Positions 17,093-26,136 of a stretch of DNA of 37,572 bases are shown in pieces. Each line of letters starts with the position of its first letter. Positions within the stretch are counted from its first letter, which is position 1. Both the position numbers and the translations under genes were made by a program. The notes under the pieces are model-generated. The model was not told the DNA's origin and ran no database searches. It saw nothing but the letters and a program-made list of their open reading frames with translations. The stretch covers positions 1-37,572 of the forward strand of contig NZ_BCUX01000046.1 in NCBI RefSeq assembly GCF_001591445.1. Direction: 5' to 3'. Source of the stretch: Neobacillus drentensis NBRC 102427 (GTDB lineage Bacteria > Bacillota > Bacilli > Bacillales > Cytobacillaceae).

Positions 17093-17701
17093 TTACGATG
17101 ATTTTTGCTTTCCTTTTTCAAAGAAATGAAAATGATTTTGCATTACTGTACCTACGTTTTCTAACGCACTCCATCCTACAAGCAAAAGTGCAGTTAATGA
17201 ACAAACATCCAAGGAAGCGTATGCCCCAATCAAATAGGGAAATTGAAATTTATTTAATATTAGGGCATATAAAATCTCTCCTTGCATGGCACCAGCAAAT
17301 AGGATCAGCAATCTCCCTTTTAAAGTTTTTTGCAATAGTATGGCTAAATACCACAACACTATCCCCATCATCCATTCCTTCTTAAAAATAATCCAAATAG
17401 GATCAAAAATTTCAAATAAATGGAAGGTTACATAGGCGATTGAAATAATAACTGCACAAATAAAATAATAAATGATTGCTGTTCGTTTTTCCTGGCTTAT
17501 GAAAAAATAAGAAATGACTAAAATAAATAATCCACTTGCCTGTATTTCAAATACACTGACCTTAAATTGAAAATTAGATAAAATCAATACAATTAACACA
17601 ATTGCTGCCAATTTCATTCGATATGGATTTCGTTTTTCTAAAATAAAGGTAAGGTAAATCCAAACTGCCCAACAGGTCCAATAAAAAATTGCCCCTTCCA
17701 C
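17093..17701 (-). CDS. yphA: YphA-like integral membrane protein
   Basis: This 202-residue, very hydrophobic protein has about six or seven membrane segments separated by short basic loops such as EKRNPYR and SQEKR. No catalytic motif was recognised. Its position upstream of der and divergent from ypzI matches B. subtilis yphA, of unknown function. The start is taken as GTG at 17701, because AGGAGGTG lies 6 nt upstream. The longer reading from 17710 would begin inside that ribosome site. It has its own terminator. Confidence 0.8.
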   Translation of the reverse strand: MEGAIFYWTCWAVWIYLTFILEKRNPYRMKLAAIVLIVLILSNFQFKVSVFEIQASGLFILVISYFFISQEKRTAIIYYFICAVIISIAYVTFHLFEIFDPIWIIFKKEWMMGIVLWYLAILLQKTLKGRLLILFAGAMQGEILYALILNKFQFPYLIGAYASLDVCSLTALLLVGWSALENVGTVMQNHFHFFEKGKQKSS

Positions 17702-17759
17702 TTCATACACCTCCTATTATTTTCATTATTGGTAATCTTTATGTAGTTTCATACTTCCT

Positions 17760-17789
17760 TGAATAATATTTCCTTTGTGATTCATCTTA
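17760..17789 (+). promoter_or_regulatory. Forespore (SigF/SigG-like) promoter of ypzI
   Basis: TGAATA (17760-17765) is separated by exactly 17 nt from CATCTTA (17783-17789), close to the SigG pattern TGAATA-N17/18-CATACTA. The predicted start near 17796 leaves a leader of about 14 nt that begins at the ribosome site. Confidence 0.6.
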
Positions 17790-17809
17790 TTAAGAGGAGG
17801 TGTGTAAGA

Positions 17810-17950
17810 ATGGGAAAAGACCGACAAGAAAAGAAGTTAAAGGCGAGTAGAAGAGTTGAATCAGATCGCGATCAGGCATTGCACTATCCTGGTGCCACGA
17901 AGCTGTCAGGCCCTGAAGAAGCGCGGGGTTTAAACGACGGTAAAAGATAA
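17810..17950 (+). CDS. ypzI: YpzI family small hydrophilic protein
   Basis: This 46-residue protein begins MGKDRQEKKLKASRRVESDR and is highly charged, with about 12 Lys/Arg and about 10 Asp/Glu, no cysteine and no hydrophobic segment. The conserved-looking centre is HYPGATKLSGPEEARGLND. The composition is like minor small spore proteins. The ATG at 17810 follows AGGAGG by 9 nt; the longer reading from 17759 ignores that site. It is one of the few plus-strand genes and lies between yphA and fni as in B. subtilis. The forespore-type promoter suggests expression late in sporulation. Function unknown. Confidence 0.85.
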   Translation: MGKDRQEKKLKASRRVESDRDQALHYPGATKLSGPEEARGLNDGKR

Positions 17951-17954
17951 GAAA

Positions 17955-17980
17955 AAAGCTCTCGCAGTTGCGGGAGCTTT
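17955..17980. terminator. Bidirectional terminator shared by ypzI and fni
   Basis: AAAGCTC-T-CGCA and TGCG-G-GAGCTTT form an 11-12 bp stem with T-rich tails on both strands. It starts 4 nt after the ypzI stop and touches the fni stop codon, so it serves two converging genes. Confidence 0.88.
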
Positions 17981-19037
17981 ATTTTATAGAACGCTGGGCG
18001 AATCGTTTCGTATCAATACCTCTTTGATTTAACCAATGATAGGTTTCACCGGAAATTACCAGTGGTGCCTTTTTTAAATCTGAAACGTTCTTTGCTCCTA
18101 AAGCAGTCATTATCAGTTTTAATTCCTCGTGAAGTTTTTCGATTTCTGCCTGTAAAGCCTCTATCCCTTCTTTAACAAGGATTTTCAGGAAATAGCCTGC
18201 CATTCCAATTGCATCTGCTCCAATCGCTAATCCTTTTGCAATGTCATGTGCTGACCTTAAGCCACCGGAACCAATGACCGAAAGATTATTAGAAACAGAC
18301 GCTGCTTCAAAAATTGAAATTCCTGTTGGGGTTCCCCATTGATTAAAAAATGACAGGGCTTTTTCCCTGCGCTTATTTTCAATTTCAGCAAAATTTGTTC
18401 CCCCGGAGCCGCCCACATCAACCATTTTAACGCCAATTGATATGAGTGAATGAACAGTTTCCTTCGCCATCCCGAAACCCACTTCTTTCACTATAACAGG
18501 GACTGCAATCTCTTTAACAATGGATTCAATTCTTTTAAGTGCACCGGAAAAATTACGATCTCCCTCGGGCATAGTTAATTCCTGAATGACATTTAAATGA
18601 ATTTGCAGGGCATCTGCTTCAATCATCTCAATAGCAGCTTTTGCGTCTTCTGAAGATGCTTCGCTCCCTAAATTTGCGATAATAACACCAGCGGGATTCT
18701 CTTTGCGGACGATTTCGTAGGTATATTTTTGAGCTTTATCCTTTATAGCCGCCATTTGTGATCCAACTGCCATTGTTAGACCCGTATTTTTAGCAACAAT
18801 TGCCAGTTCTTTATTGATACGATATGTTTTATCACCGCCGCCACCGGTCATCGCATTGATAAAAATTGGCGAACTTAAATAAAGTCCGCCAATTTCATGG
18901 TCTAATCCAACATCAAATACACCAATATCCGGTAATCCCTGGTGAATAAATTTTATATCATCAAATGCCGAAGAAGGATTTTGCCTATTTTCAAGGGCAT
19001 AACGAATGTGGTCCCATTTTCGTTCAGATCTAGACAC
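17979..19037 (-). CDS. fni: Type 2 isopentenyl-diphosphate delta-isomerase
   Basis: This FMN- and NAD(P)H-dependent enzyme interconverts IPP and DMAPP, unrelated to the type 1 isomerase. The 352-residue TIM-barrel protein carries SPIFINAMTGGGG near the N-terminus, VGSQM, ANLGSE, QIHLNVIQE with MPEGDR, VIVKEVGFGM, VDVGGSGGTNF and SGGLRS, all family blocks. The start is GTG at 19037 with GGTGAT upstream. It lies 11 nt after the S1-domain gene. It should feed HepST with allylic substrate and supports cell-wall lipid carrier synthesis. Confidence 0.95.
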   Translation of the reverse strand: MSRSERKWDHIRYALENRQNPSSAFDDIKFIHQGLPDIGVFDVGLDHEIGGLYLSSPIFINAMTGGGGDKTYRINKELAIVAKNTGLTMAVGSQMAAIKDKAQKYTYEIVRKENPAGVIIANLGSEASSEDAKAAIEMIEADALQIHLNVIQELTMPEGDRNFSGALKRIESIVKEIAVPVIVKEVGFGMAKETVHSLISIGVKMVDVGGSGGTNFAEIENKRREKALSFFNQWGTPTGISIFEAASVSNNLSVIGSGGLRSAHDIAKGLAIGADAIGMAGYFLKILVKEGIEALQAEIEKLHEELKLIMTALGAKNVSDLKKAPLVISGETYHWLNQRGIDTKRFAQRSIK

Positions 19038-19048
19038 TTAAATCACCA

Positions 19049-20188
19049 TTATTTTCCTAGATTCTTTAATTTATCACCAATAACTTCTCCCAGCTGGAAG
19101 CCTTTTGACTCTTCAGGGAGCTCATAATCATAGTTTTCCTCATACTCTTTTTCAAGAAGTTCTTTAATGCTTAAGGATAAACGTTGATCCGACTCATTTG
19201 CTTCAAGGACTTTGACATCAACTTCCTGTCCTTCTTTCAATACTTCATGTGGCGTACCAATATGCTTATGTGCAATTTGAGAGATATGAACAAGACCTTC
19301 TACACCAGGAAATACTTCAACAAACGCACCATATGAAACCAATCTTTTCACTTTCCCTTTTAAGATGCTCCCTTTAGGTGCTTTCTCAGAGATATTTGCC
19401 CATGGTCCGGGAAGTGTTTCCTTAATTGATAAAGAAATCCTTTCATTATCACGGTCAACACTTAGTACTTTAACCTGTACTTGCTGTCCTTCGTGAACAA
19501 CATCTGATGGCTTATCTACATGCTCATAAGATAGTTGAGAAATATGAACAAGACCGTCGATGCCGCCAATATCCACAAAAGCTCCAAAGTCAGTAATTCT
19601 TTGTACTGTACCATCGATGATTTGGCCAACTTGGACTGCACTAAGGCGATTTTGTTTTTGTTTACCTTTTTCTTGTTCAACAACTGCTCGATGAGATAGA
19701 ATTAAGCGATTCTTGTCCTTATCAAGTTCAACAATTTTAAAGGTTAGGAAGCGACCTTTATAATCACTGAAATCTTCTACAAAATGAGCTTCAACGAGGG
19801 ATGCCGGTACAAAACCACGAACCCCGAGATCTACCACTAAACCGCCTTTTACAACGTCTTTAACCTCTGCTTCAAAAATTTCTCCACTTTGGAATTGTTT
19901 TTCTAAACTCTCCCAAGCTTTTTCTGCATCTACTTTCCTTTTAGAGAGGATGATTGCTTCTTCCTCAACTTTTAAAACTTCTAATTCTAGATCATCACCA
20001 TCTTGGACTGCATCAGATGCCTTTTCAATATGCAGACTTGAAAGTTCACTGATTGGGATAATCCCATCAAGTTTGCTGCCTTGGATAGCCACATGCACCT
20101 GCTTTTCTTCTACTTTCGTAACTTGTCCGTTTACTTTATCCCCAATTTCAAAGCTTTTCACTTCTACTTGATTTAATTCTTCCGACAT
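19049..20188 (-). CDS. ypfD: 30S ribosomal protein S1 homologue (YpfD)
   Basis: This 379-residue RNA-binding protein has four S1 domains at about residues 14-84, 101-168, 187-256 and 273-342. The last two are most typical (GAFVDIGG-DGLVHISQLS and GAFVEVFPGVEGLVHISQIA). E. coli S1 has six, so this is the short Firmicute form, whose role on the ribosome is less central. The C-terminal tail is acidic. ATG with a perfect AAGGAGG 7 nt upstream. A 162-nt gap separates it from plsC, and fni follows closely. Confidence 0.93.
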   Translation of the reverse strand: MSEELNQVEVKSFEIGDKVNGQVTKVEEKQVHVAIQGSKLDGIIPISELSSLHIEKASDAVQDGDDLELEVLKVEEEAIILSKRKVDAEKAWESLEKQFQSGEIFEAEVKDVVKGGLVVDLGVRGFVPASLVEAHFVEDFSDYKGRFLTFKIVELDKDKNRLILSHRAVVEQEKGKQKQNRLSAVQVGQIIDGTVQRITDFGAFVDIGGIDGLVHISQLSYEHVDKPSDVVHEGQQVQVKVLSVDRDNERISLSIKETLPGPWANISEKAPKGSILKGKVKRLVSYGAFVEVFPGVEGLVHISQIAHKHIGTPHEVLKEGQEVDVKVLEANESDQRLSLSIKELLEKEYEENYDYELPEESKGFQLGEVIGDKLKNLGK

Positions 20189-20350
20189 ATGTATTCCTCC
20201 TTAATCCATTTACTCCTAAAATTCTATATATGAACTGGTGGATGCCACGCAGCATACAACAACATATACAACAAACCTAAAAGCAGTGAATTTTCAAAAA
20301 AAACTCTTTCCATTAACTTCTTACAAATAGCCTTTTTTGTCAAGCAGAAC

Positions 20351-20932
20351 CTATTGATGTTCTTTTATAAGTTTTTCAATGTTGGACATAATTAATTCAG
20401 TAACTTGTTCTGCAGAAGCTTTCTCTTTTCTCATTTCCTCCAAATCAATAGGTTGTCCATAGACCACCTTTAATTTCCGGAAACTTTTATATGGGCCAAT
20501 AACCGCACAGGGCACGACCGATGCAGTTGACCTTAGAGCAAAAAAACCAGCCCCGGAAAGCCCCTTTCCTAATTCCCCGGTCTTACTTCTAGTTCCCTCT
20601 GGAAAAAGACCGAAAACATGGCCATCCTTAAGAATCTTTAAGCCTGTTCTAAGTGCTTCCCGATCATTAAATCCCCTTTTCACCGGAAAAGCATTGCATT
20701 TTCTAACGATATTACCCAAAACAGGTACTTTAAAAATCTCTTCTTTTGCCATGTAATGAACAGGGCGAGGTGCCATTATTCCAACAATAATGGGATCAAA
20801 ATTATGGATGTGATTCGAACAAAGAAGGACACCGCCTTCTTTAGGAAAATTTCCTAATCCGATAGCTTCAACCCTGTAAAGTGGTTTAAATACACCCGTA
20901 ACCACTGATTTCGCAAAATCATAAAACGTCAC
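20351..20932 (-). CDS. plsC: 1-acyl-sn-glycerol-3-phosphate acyltransferase
   Basis: It acylates lysophosphatidic acid to phosphatidic acid at the membrane. Signature blocks are NHIHNFD (the NHx4D catalytic motif, N40-D46), KRG, and FPEGTRS (110-116). The 193-residue length fits the family. The start is GTG at 20932, only two bases after the cmk stop, with AAAGGAT about 8 nt upstream inside cmk, so translation is probably coupled. It is not the sequence type that I recall for B. subtilis PlsC (yhdO), but the cmk-plsC-S1 order occurs in other Bacillus. Confidence 0.9.
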   Translation of the reverse strand: MTFYDFAKSVVTGVFKPLYRVEAIGLGNFPKEGGVLLCSNHIHNFDPIIVGIMAPRPVHYMAKEEIFKVPVLGNIVRKCNAFPVKRGFNDREALRTGLKILKDGHVFGLFPEGTRSKTGELGKGLSGAGFFALRSTASVVPCAVIGPYKSFRKLKVVYGQPIDLEEMRKEKASAEQVTELIMSNIEKLIKEHQ

Positions 20933-20934
20933 AC

Positions 20935-21609
20935 CTATCCAATCCTTTCATGCACCAACACCATTATTTTTTCTACAACATCTGGAATAGTTAAAGAGGT
21001 TGTATCGATTTCAACTGCATCATCAGCTTTTTTCAATGGTGCTACTTCTCTCTCTGAGTCGATTTTATCTCTACGAGCAATTTCTTCTTTTAACTTTTCT
21101 AAGTCAGATGGAAAGCCTTTTTGGATATTTTCATTATGACGTCTTTCCGCTCTTTCCTCGACACTAGCAAGTAAAAACACCTTTACCTCTGCACCTGGTA
21201 ATACATGGGTACCTATATCCCTTCCATCCATTACGACTCCGCCCTCAGTAGCAAAAGCTTGTTGTCTTCTGACCATCTCTTCACGGACCTTCTGATGTTT
21301 AGCAACATAGGAAGTTGAATTTGTTACTTCAGCAAAACGAATCTCATTTGTAACATCTCGATCATCTAAGAATACTAACTGACCTTTATCAGAGGGCTGC
21401 AATTTAATCACTGTTGATAGTAATGTCTCAAATAAAACATCTTCATCTTCTAAATCAAGTTGATTCACAATTGCCTTATATGTTAACGCTCGGTACATCG
21501 CACCTGTATCGATATAAATATAAGAAAGTTTTTCTGCTACAATTTTTGCAACTGTACTCTTACCGGCTGCAGCTGGACCGTCTATTGCGATTGATATTTT
21601 CTTTTCCAT
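20935..21609 (-). CDS. cmk: Cytidylate kinase
   Basis: It phosphorylates CMP and dCMP, recycling nucleotides from RNA turnover and lipid synthesis. The 224-residue protein has the Walker A motif GPAAAGKST (11-19), the substrate block DTGAMYRA and the region [17 protein letters not shown] lid with [15 protein letters not shown] follows. ATG with AGGAGGATT upstream. It heads a likely operon cmk-plsC-ypfD-fni. Confidence 0.96.
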   Translation of the reverse strand: MEKKISIAIDGPAAAGKSTVAKIVAEKLSYIYIDTGAMYRALTYKAIVNQLDLEDEDVLFETLLSTVIKLQPSDKGQLVFLDDRDVTNEIRFAEVTNSTSYVAKHQKVREEMVRRQQAFATEGGVVMDGRDIGTHVLPGAEVKVFLLASVEERAERRHNENIQKGFPSDLEKLKEEIARRDKIDSEREVAPLKKADDAVEIDTTSLTIPDVVEKIMVLVHERIG

Positions 21610-21744
21610 AAATCCTCCTATTTGACTTCATGTTTGACTAAGATGTTGTCTACTATTTATTTTACCACAAGATATATCAATGCCTCTTTTTTTTACCATG
21701 ATAAAAATGAAATTTAATAGCAATTTGTTTATTCATCAATCAAA

Positions 21745-21768
21745 AGAAAGCAGGCAGGCCTGCTTTCT
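21745..21768 (-). terminator. Terminator of ypfB
   Basis: Perfect 10-bp arms AGAAAGCAGG and CCTGCTTTCT enclose a 4-nt loop and are followed by TTTT on the minus strand. The stem begins in the last codon of ypfB. Confidence 0.8.
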
Positions 21769-21947
21769 CATTTTCCCTGGAAGGTTTCAAGAATTTCAGT
21801 ATATGTATTTTCATTTACACCTTCATATTTTGTCAATTGTTTTACTCGAGGAAGGACATCAAGCTGATGGAAAAATAATTGCGCAAAAAATAGAAAAATA
21901 AACTGTATGACGATAACTTTTATTAACACTCTTTCTACCTTTTTCAT
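21768..21947 (-). CDS. ypfB: YpfB-like small membrane protein
   Basis: This 59-residue protein starts MKKVERVLIKVIVIQFIFLF, a basic start leading into one membrane segment (about residues 7-27). A short hydrophilic tail follows, with LPRVKQLTKYEGV. Size and position between cmk and ypeB match B. subtilis ypfB, function unknown. The ATG at 21947 has GGAGTGG upstream; the longer ORF to 22058 would overlap the ypeB terminator and ypeB itself and has no ribosome site. In B. subtilis ypfA (motI) comes next, but here it is absent. Confidence 0.8.
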   Translation of the reverse strand: MKKVERVLIKVIVIQFIFLFFAQLFFHQLDVLPRVKQLTKYEGVNENTYTEILETFQGK

Positions 21948-22002
21948 ACGATCCACTCCATCAATCAATATATATCTATTATTGGAGTTTATTGATAAAA
22001 AT

Positions 22003-22030
22003 ATAAGGAAAAGCAAATGCTTTTCCTTAT
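22003..22030 (-). terminator. Terminator of ypeB
   Basis: Perfect 13-bp arms (22003-22015 and 22018-22030) with a 2-nt spacer overlap the ypeB stop codon. ATATTTTTATC follows on the minus strand. Confidence 0.85.
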
Positions 22031-23376
22031 AACACATCTTCATATACTGCCTCAGCATTCTTTAATTTTTCAACCTCTTCTTCCTCACCACTTTTTGCAT
22101 TTATAAATATACGATAGGTATCATCATCAATCGTCCCAAGGAATTCGTAGCATAACACTTCCTTGTTCAAGTCATTTATAATAATTGCCTGCCGGTTTTC
22201 CATTACTTTAAAGTTAGGATTAACCTTTTCTTGAGCTTGTTTGACAGAAATGGACGGTTTTTCAATCTTTCTTGTCTGAAAAGATTTTAAATACTCCCCA
22301 GCGGATACACCAATAATATCCCCATTGTCCAAGGCAACTTTCACTTTAATCGCTTCGGGGTAAATTCTAATACCGTTAATTTTCGAAACAAAATTAAAAA
22401 CACCGATATTGTCATATTGAGTGCTTTCAAATATTTCTAAATCTTTAAAGCCCGTATCTTTAAGGAAAGTTGCTGCCTTATTATCCGCATCATTTAAACT
22501 GAGAACTTGTTTTTTTACGTCCCGATGGTTAATAAACCAAATTGGATGTCCCACTTTTTTGGTAATGTCCATACTTGCCTCATCACCAGTTTTCTTATTC
22601 TTTATCGAAACACTGTAAAAACCATAGTCGGAACCTTTTCCATTTTTAGTAACCTTAACCTCGGAATCCCCATCAATCTTCATATACTTTTTGGCGATGT
22701 TGATTGCATCTTGTTTGGAAATGGTTTTTCCTTTTATTTTTTGATAGTTTTCATCCTTTTTTTGCATGTTTACAAAAGTAGGACCCATATCCGTTTCTTC
22801 GTAACCTGTTACTGTCTTTTCTACTGTTTTAAAACCATCAATTATCGTATTGTCCGTTGTTTCTTTGCCAGACGCCAAGGCCAGCTCTACATCCATCCAG
22901 CGAAGGTTATTTTTTAATACCATATGCTGTACGTTTCGAAGTTCATCCTGAATATCAGCAGACTGCTTATAAAGTACCTTTAATGTGTTATATTCGTCTT
23001 TTGATAATGGTTTCTTGTCCAAATCTCTAACAGCGGTTCGATAGCTAAAGTTTCCAATTTTTGCTAAAAATTCTTCTGTCTTGTTAAAGGGCAGTAATGT
23101 TAATGGCAGTTGCCCTACATCACCGTGTGCTTCTGAAGTGATTCTCCAAACCTCTATTAGCGATGGAGACAAGGAATGCCTTGAATTCATTGCAAGAGTT
23201 GTACCAATCTTATCGTGTAATAAATCCACTTGATAGGAAAGGTCATGGAATGCGCGTTGATAAGAATTTTCTGCATTTAAAAGAATTGCATTTTTTTCTT
23301 GATGCTCTTGGTAGCCCCAATAAGCTGTTCCCGCAACACCTATAGCGAGAACACCTATTAATATTCCTCTAATCAT
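22027..23376 (-). CDS. ypeB: Germination protein YpeB
   Basis: YpeB is needed for the spore-cortex lytic enzyme SleB to be located and stable in the dormant spore. The 449-residue protein has an N-terminal membrane anchor (about residues 2-17). A helical middle region follows, then C-terminal PepSY-like repeats (for example KGKTISKQDAINIAKKYM and KPSISVKQAQEKVN). ATG with GAGAGGTGAAT upstream. It lies 14 nt after sleB, the conserved sleB-ypeB operon, and a strong terminator overlaps its stop. Confidence 0.95.
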   Translation of the reverse strand: MIRGILIGVLAIGVAGTAYWGYQEHQEKNAILLNAENSYQRAFHDLSYQVDLLHDKIGTTLAMNSRHSLSPSLIEVWRITSEAHGDVGQLPLTLLPFNKTEEFLAKIGNFSYRTAVRDLDKKPLSKDEYNTLKVLYKQSADIQDELRNVQHMVLKNNLRWMDVELALASGKETTDNTIIDGFKTVEKTVTGYEETDMGPTFVNMQKKDENYQKIKGKTISKQDAINIAKKYMKIDGDSEVKVTKNGKGSDYGFYSVSIKNKKTGDEASMDITKKVGHPIWFINHRDVKKQVLSLNDADNKAATFLKDTGFKDLEIFESTQYDNIGVFNFVSKINGIRIYPEAIKVKVALDNGDIIGVSAGEYLKSFQTRKIEKPSISVKQAQEKVNPNFKVMENRQAIIINDLNKEVLCYEFLGTIDDDTYRIFINAKSGEEEEVEKLKNAEAVYEDVL

Positions 23377-23390
23377 TTCTATTCACCTCT

Positions 23391-24278
23391 CTACTTGCAA
23401 AAAATATGTTTCCCGATTCGTTTTATTTGTGGTCTGCCCCATATCCAGCCGCTCGTGGCAGTATCCGGGTTAAAATAGTATAAAGCCTCACCAGTCGGAT
23501 CCCAGCCATTTATAGCGTCTATAACCGCTTTCTTTGCATTTTCATTTGGTGTCAGCCAAATTTGCCCATCAGCTACAGCGGTGAAAGCACCTGGCTCAAA
23601 AATTACTCCTGAAACGGTATTAGGAAAGGTTGAACTGTTTACCCTGTTGAGAATTACTGCTGCAACAGCAACCTGACCAGTATAAGGCTCTCCCCTTGAT
23701 TCTCCATGAACAGCATTAGCCATCAACTGAATATCATTTTGCGAAAAACCATTTGGTGTATTTGCAGCTGTAGGCTTTTTAGGTGTAGCTTTATTGGGTG
23801 CAGCTTTTTTGGGTGCTGTGTTTTTTGGTGGCGCCGTTTGTTTTGGTGCCTGATTTGCCGGTGCTTTGTTAGCAGGATTTGGGGTGCTTTGTTTACTTTG
23901 ATCTACCCCGCCATAATGTGTAAAATCATTTCCGGCATCTATTTGTTTTTTTACAAACTGTTCATTGTACTTGCTTGCTTTAGCTAGTTTTAATTTTGTT
24001 GGCCATCCCGCCAATCCATCAATCGGCAGCCCAAATTCAGATTGAAAATTTCTCAGCGCCCAATACGTACTCCATCCGAAGACGCCATCAATCTTCCCTT
24101 TATAAAAGCCAATATATTGAAGTCTGGATTGTAATTCGATCACATCATCGCCTACAGCTCCTTTTTGGATAATCTGATTAGAGAACGCTCGAACCTCCTT
24201 GCTCTCAAAAAAAGATGATGTCCCAAGCACGAGAAAGATCAGTATGAAAAGTTTTAGTAGGATTTTTTTCTTTAACAT
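23391..24278 (-). CDS. sleB: Spore cortex-lytic enzyme SleB
   Basis: This lytic transglycosylase degrades muramic-delta-lactam cortex peptidoglycan during germination. The 295 residues comprise a signal peptide (1-31), a peptidoglycan-binding domain (about 36-98, with VIELQSRLQYIGFYKGKIDG) and a low-complexity Pro/Lys/Ala linker (about 124-176). A C-terminal hydrolase_2 domain (about 180-295) has the catalytic glutamate E193 in HGESRGEP. The linker is built of short PKK/PNKA-type repeats. ATG with GGGGGC upstream. No convincing SigG promoter was found by eye. It is co-transcribed with ypeB. Confidence 0.96.
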   Translation of the reverse strand: MLKKKILLKLFILIFLVLGTSSFFESKEVRAFSNQIIQKGAVGDDVIELQSRLQYIGFYKGKIDGVFGWSTYWALRNFQSEFGLPIDGLAGWPTKLKLAKASKYNEQFVKKQIDAGNDFTHYGGVDQSKQSTPNPANKAPANQAPKQTAPPKNTAPKKAAPNKATPKKPTAANTPNGFSQNDIQLMANAVHGESRGEPYTGQVAVAAVILNRVNSSTFPNTVSGVIFEPGAFTAVADGQIWLTPNENAKKAVIDAINGWDPTGEALYYFNPDTATSGWIWGRPQIKRIGKHIFCK

Positions 24279-24367
24279 GGAATATTAGCCCCCATTGTAA
24301 ATCTTTTTGCAGTAAACCTATTTTTTGTTTTATTGGTGTTTTTATTCCAAGTAAGTGAGAATAAATA

Positions 24368-24400
24368 AAAAAACCCTTCTTTATAAATGAAGAGTTTTTT
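24368..24400 (-). terminator. Terminator of prsW (reaching into its coding end)
   Basis: The arms 24368-24379 and 24389-24400 are complementary over 12 positions, with one U-G wobble on the minus strand. A T run follows. The 5' arm lies inside the last prsW codons. Confidence 0.75.
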
Positions 24401-25070
24401 GGATAGAATATTGTTTTTTCATATGATTTGCGCTTAATATTTTAGCTTTCTTCACTTGCCTTAATCCAAACCACCAAAGGAAAATCATAAAAGGAAAAAT
24501 AATAAAGAGCCAATTTTCTTGTGAAATTAAAATAAAATCGTAGGAACCATGGAGAATAAATGGTAAAAGCAAGGAAAGTATAACCCATTTAGCTTTATTC
24601 CCCTCCGTAAACTTTGCCTTTCCAATGTAAAAGCCCATAATTACACCAAATAAGGCGTGACTTGAAACAGGTAACAATGCCCTTGTTACTGCATGTTCAA
24701 TCCCATTCGCTATTAAATAAAAAATATTTTCAATTGTAGCAAAGCCAAGTGAAACGGCTACACCGTAGACAATTCCATCAAAGGGTTCATCAAACTCTGC
24801 ATGCTGATAGACCACATAAAAGAGAATAAACCATTTAAAAAACTCCTCAAAAAGACCTGAACTTAGAAATGCATTGAAAAGTTCAGATTTAACGATATGC
24901 TCTGTTTCAAGGACATGCTGAATAAACATGATTGGAAACACGAGAAGGGCCCCGTACATAAATGTTCTTAGTACAAAGGATATTGGCTCTGAGTCATATT
25001 CATCCTTTAAATAAAAATAGCTTAGTAAGGCCAGTCCGGGGGCAATACCGGCTGATAATATTCCCAGCAT
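24381..25070 (-). CDS. prsW: Glutamic-type intramembrane protease PrsW
   Basis: In B. subtilis PrsW makes the first cut in the anti-sigma factor RsiW and so releases SigW under envelope stress. The protein has several membrane segments and the motif EEFFK (EExxK). It also has the later conserved IEN and the histidines of PVSSHALFG and ILHGSYD. The ATG at 25070 (229 aa) was chosen because AAAGAGG lies 6 nt upstream and the family begins there. A TTG six codons upstream at 25088 lacks a ribosome site. The 108-nt gap to ansA suggests its own transcript. sigW-rsiW are not in the window. Confidence 0.93.
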   Translation of the reverse strand: MLGILSAGIAPGLALLSYFYLKDEYDSEPISFVLRTFMYGALLVFPIMFIQHVLETEHIVKSELFNAFLSSGLFEEFFKWFILFYVVYQHAEFDEPFDGIVYGVAVSLGFATIENIFYLIANGIEHAVTRALLPVSSHALFGVIMGFYIGKAKFTEGNKAKWVILSLLLPFILHGSYDFILISQENWLFIIFPFMIFLWWFGLRQVKKAKILSANHMKKQYSIQKTLHL

Positions 25071-25179
25071 GAAGAACCTCTTTTCCAATCCATTTTCTTA
25101 ATCGTACCATGTATTCTCTATAAAGAAAATGAAAGATTCATTCCATTTGTTCAAAGGACTTCAACCGATTGGCATGCCG

Positions 25180-26136
25180 CTAAAATTTAATTTCTTTCAA
25201 ATTACTCGCAAGAGCTACAGCCAATTTAATTCTTGCCTTTTTAGAGTCATTGTCACTACCGAGAATAACTCCTTTATTAAAAAGATCAAAGGCACTTCCT
25301 TCATAATCATAGGTTGTGTATACAGAACCCTCTTCTGCGCTAGTCGTGATAACTAGTTTTATTCCTGCGGCAAGTGTCTTTTCTATTTCTGCCATCATTT
25401 TAGGAGCAACCTGACCTCGCCCCACGCCTTCAAGGATAATTCCTGATATTCCTGCCTCCCGAGCAGCTTTGATAAATTTTCCATCTGCTCCAATATAGCA
25501 TTTAATGATTTCGACTTGAGGTATAGAAGTTTTTAATTCAAAATATTCTCTTTTTATGGGTTTCTGAAAAACATGTACTTGATCGTTATCAATAATGCCC
25601 AGGTACCCAAACCCAAACGCATTAAAGCCCTGAATATTGGAAGCATGCTCTTTTTTAACATATCTCGCTGCAAAAATCCGCTCATTAAAAACGACAACAG
25701 TTCCTGCATCCCATAAATCACTGGAACAAGCACAATAAATGGCATGACGTAAATTAATAAACACATCACTCCCTAATTCCTCTGGAGAACGCTGGGAACC
25801 TGTTACGATAATCGGTCGTGGGTCTTTTATGGTTAAATCAAGAAAATAAGAAGTTTCTTCCATTGTATCTGTTCCATGTGTGACAACCACACCTGATACT
25901 TCTTCATCCTTAAAATAGTTATCAATCTTGTCCTTTAATAGTAGTAAATCATCAAAGGTAATATGAATACTGGCTTTTTGAAAAACAGATTCAACGACCA
26001 CTTCGATGTCTTTCGGCAAATTACACATACTAGCCAATTCTTCACCCGTTAAAGCGCCTGAGGCTAATTTTCCGGATTCTTTATTAGGCTTGCTGGCTAT
26101 TGTTCCACCTGTTGTTAATAAAATAACCTTTTTCAT
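25180..26136 (-). CDS. ansA: Type I L-asparaginase
   Basis: It hydrolyses L-asparagine to aspartate and ammonia. The 318-residue protein has the first catalytic motif LLTTGGTIAS (nucleophile T12) and the second motif VVTHGTDTMEET (T89, D90). A later lysine lies in the C-terminal half. No signal peptide is seen, so it is cytoplasmic. Its ATG overlaps the ypdA stop as TAATG, so it is translationally coupled to the bacillithiol reductase gene. In B. subtilis 168 the ansA gene is elsewhere (ansAB). The gene symbol is by family, not by position. Confidence 0.93.
   Translation of the reverse strand: MKKVILLTTGGTIASKPNKESGKLASGALTGEELASMCNLPKDIEVVVESVFQKASIHITFDDLLLLKDKIDNYFKDEEVSGVVVTHGTDTMEETSYFLDLTIKDPRPIIVTGSQRSPEELGSDVFINLRHAIYCACSSDLWDAGTVVVFNERIFAARYVKKEHASNIQGFNAFGFGYLGIIDNDQVHVFQKPIKREYFELKTSIPQVEIIKCYIGADGKFIKAAREAGISGIILEGVGRGQVAPKMMAEIEKTLAAGIKLVITTSAEEGSVYTTYDYEGSAFDLFNKGVILGSDNDSKKARIKLAVALASNLKEIKF

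Noticed and set aside
21948..22058. N-terminal extension of ypfB to 96 residues
   Set aside because: It crosses the ypeB terminator and the end of ypeB, with no ribosome site; the ATG at 21947 has one and matches the family.
23630..23920. Proline/lysine/alanine-rich repeats in sleB as a possible inserted or foreign segment
   Set aside because: Low-complexity linkers of varying length between the binding and catalytic domains are normal in SleB; both domains are intact.
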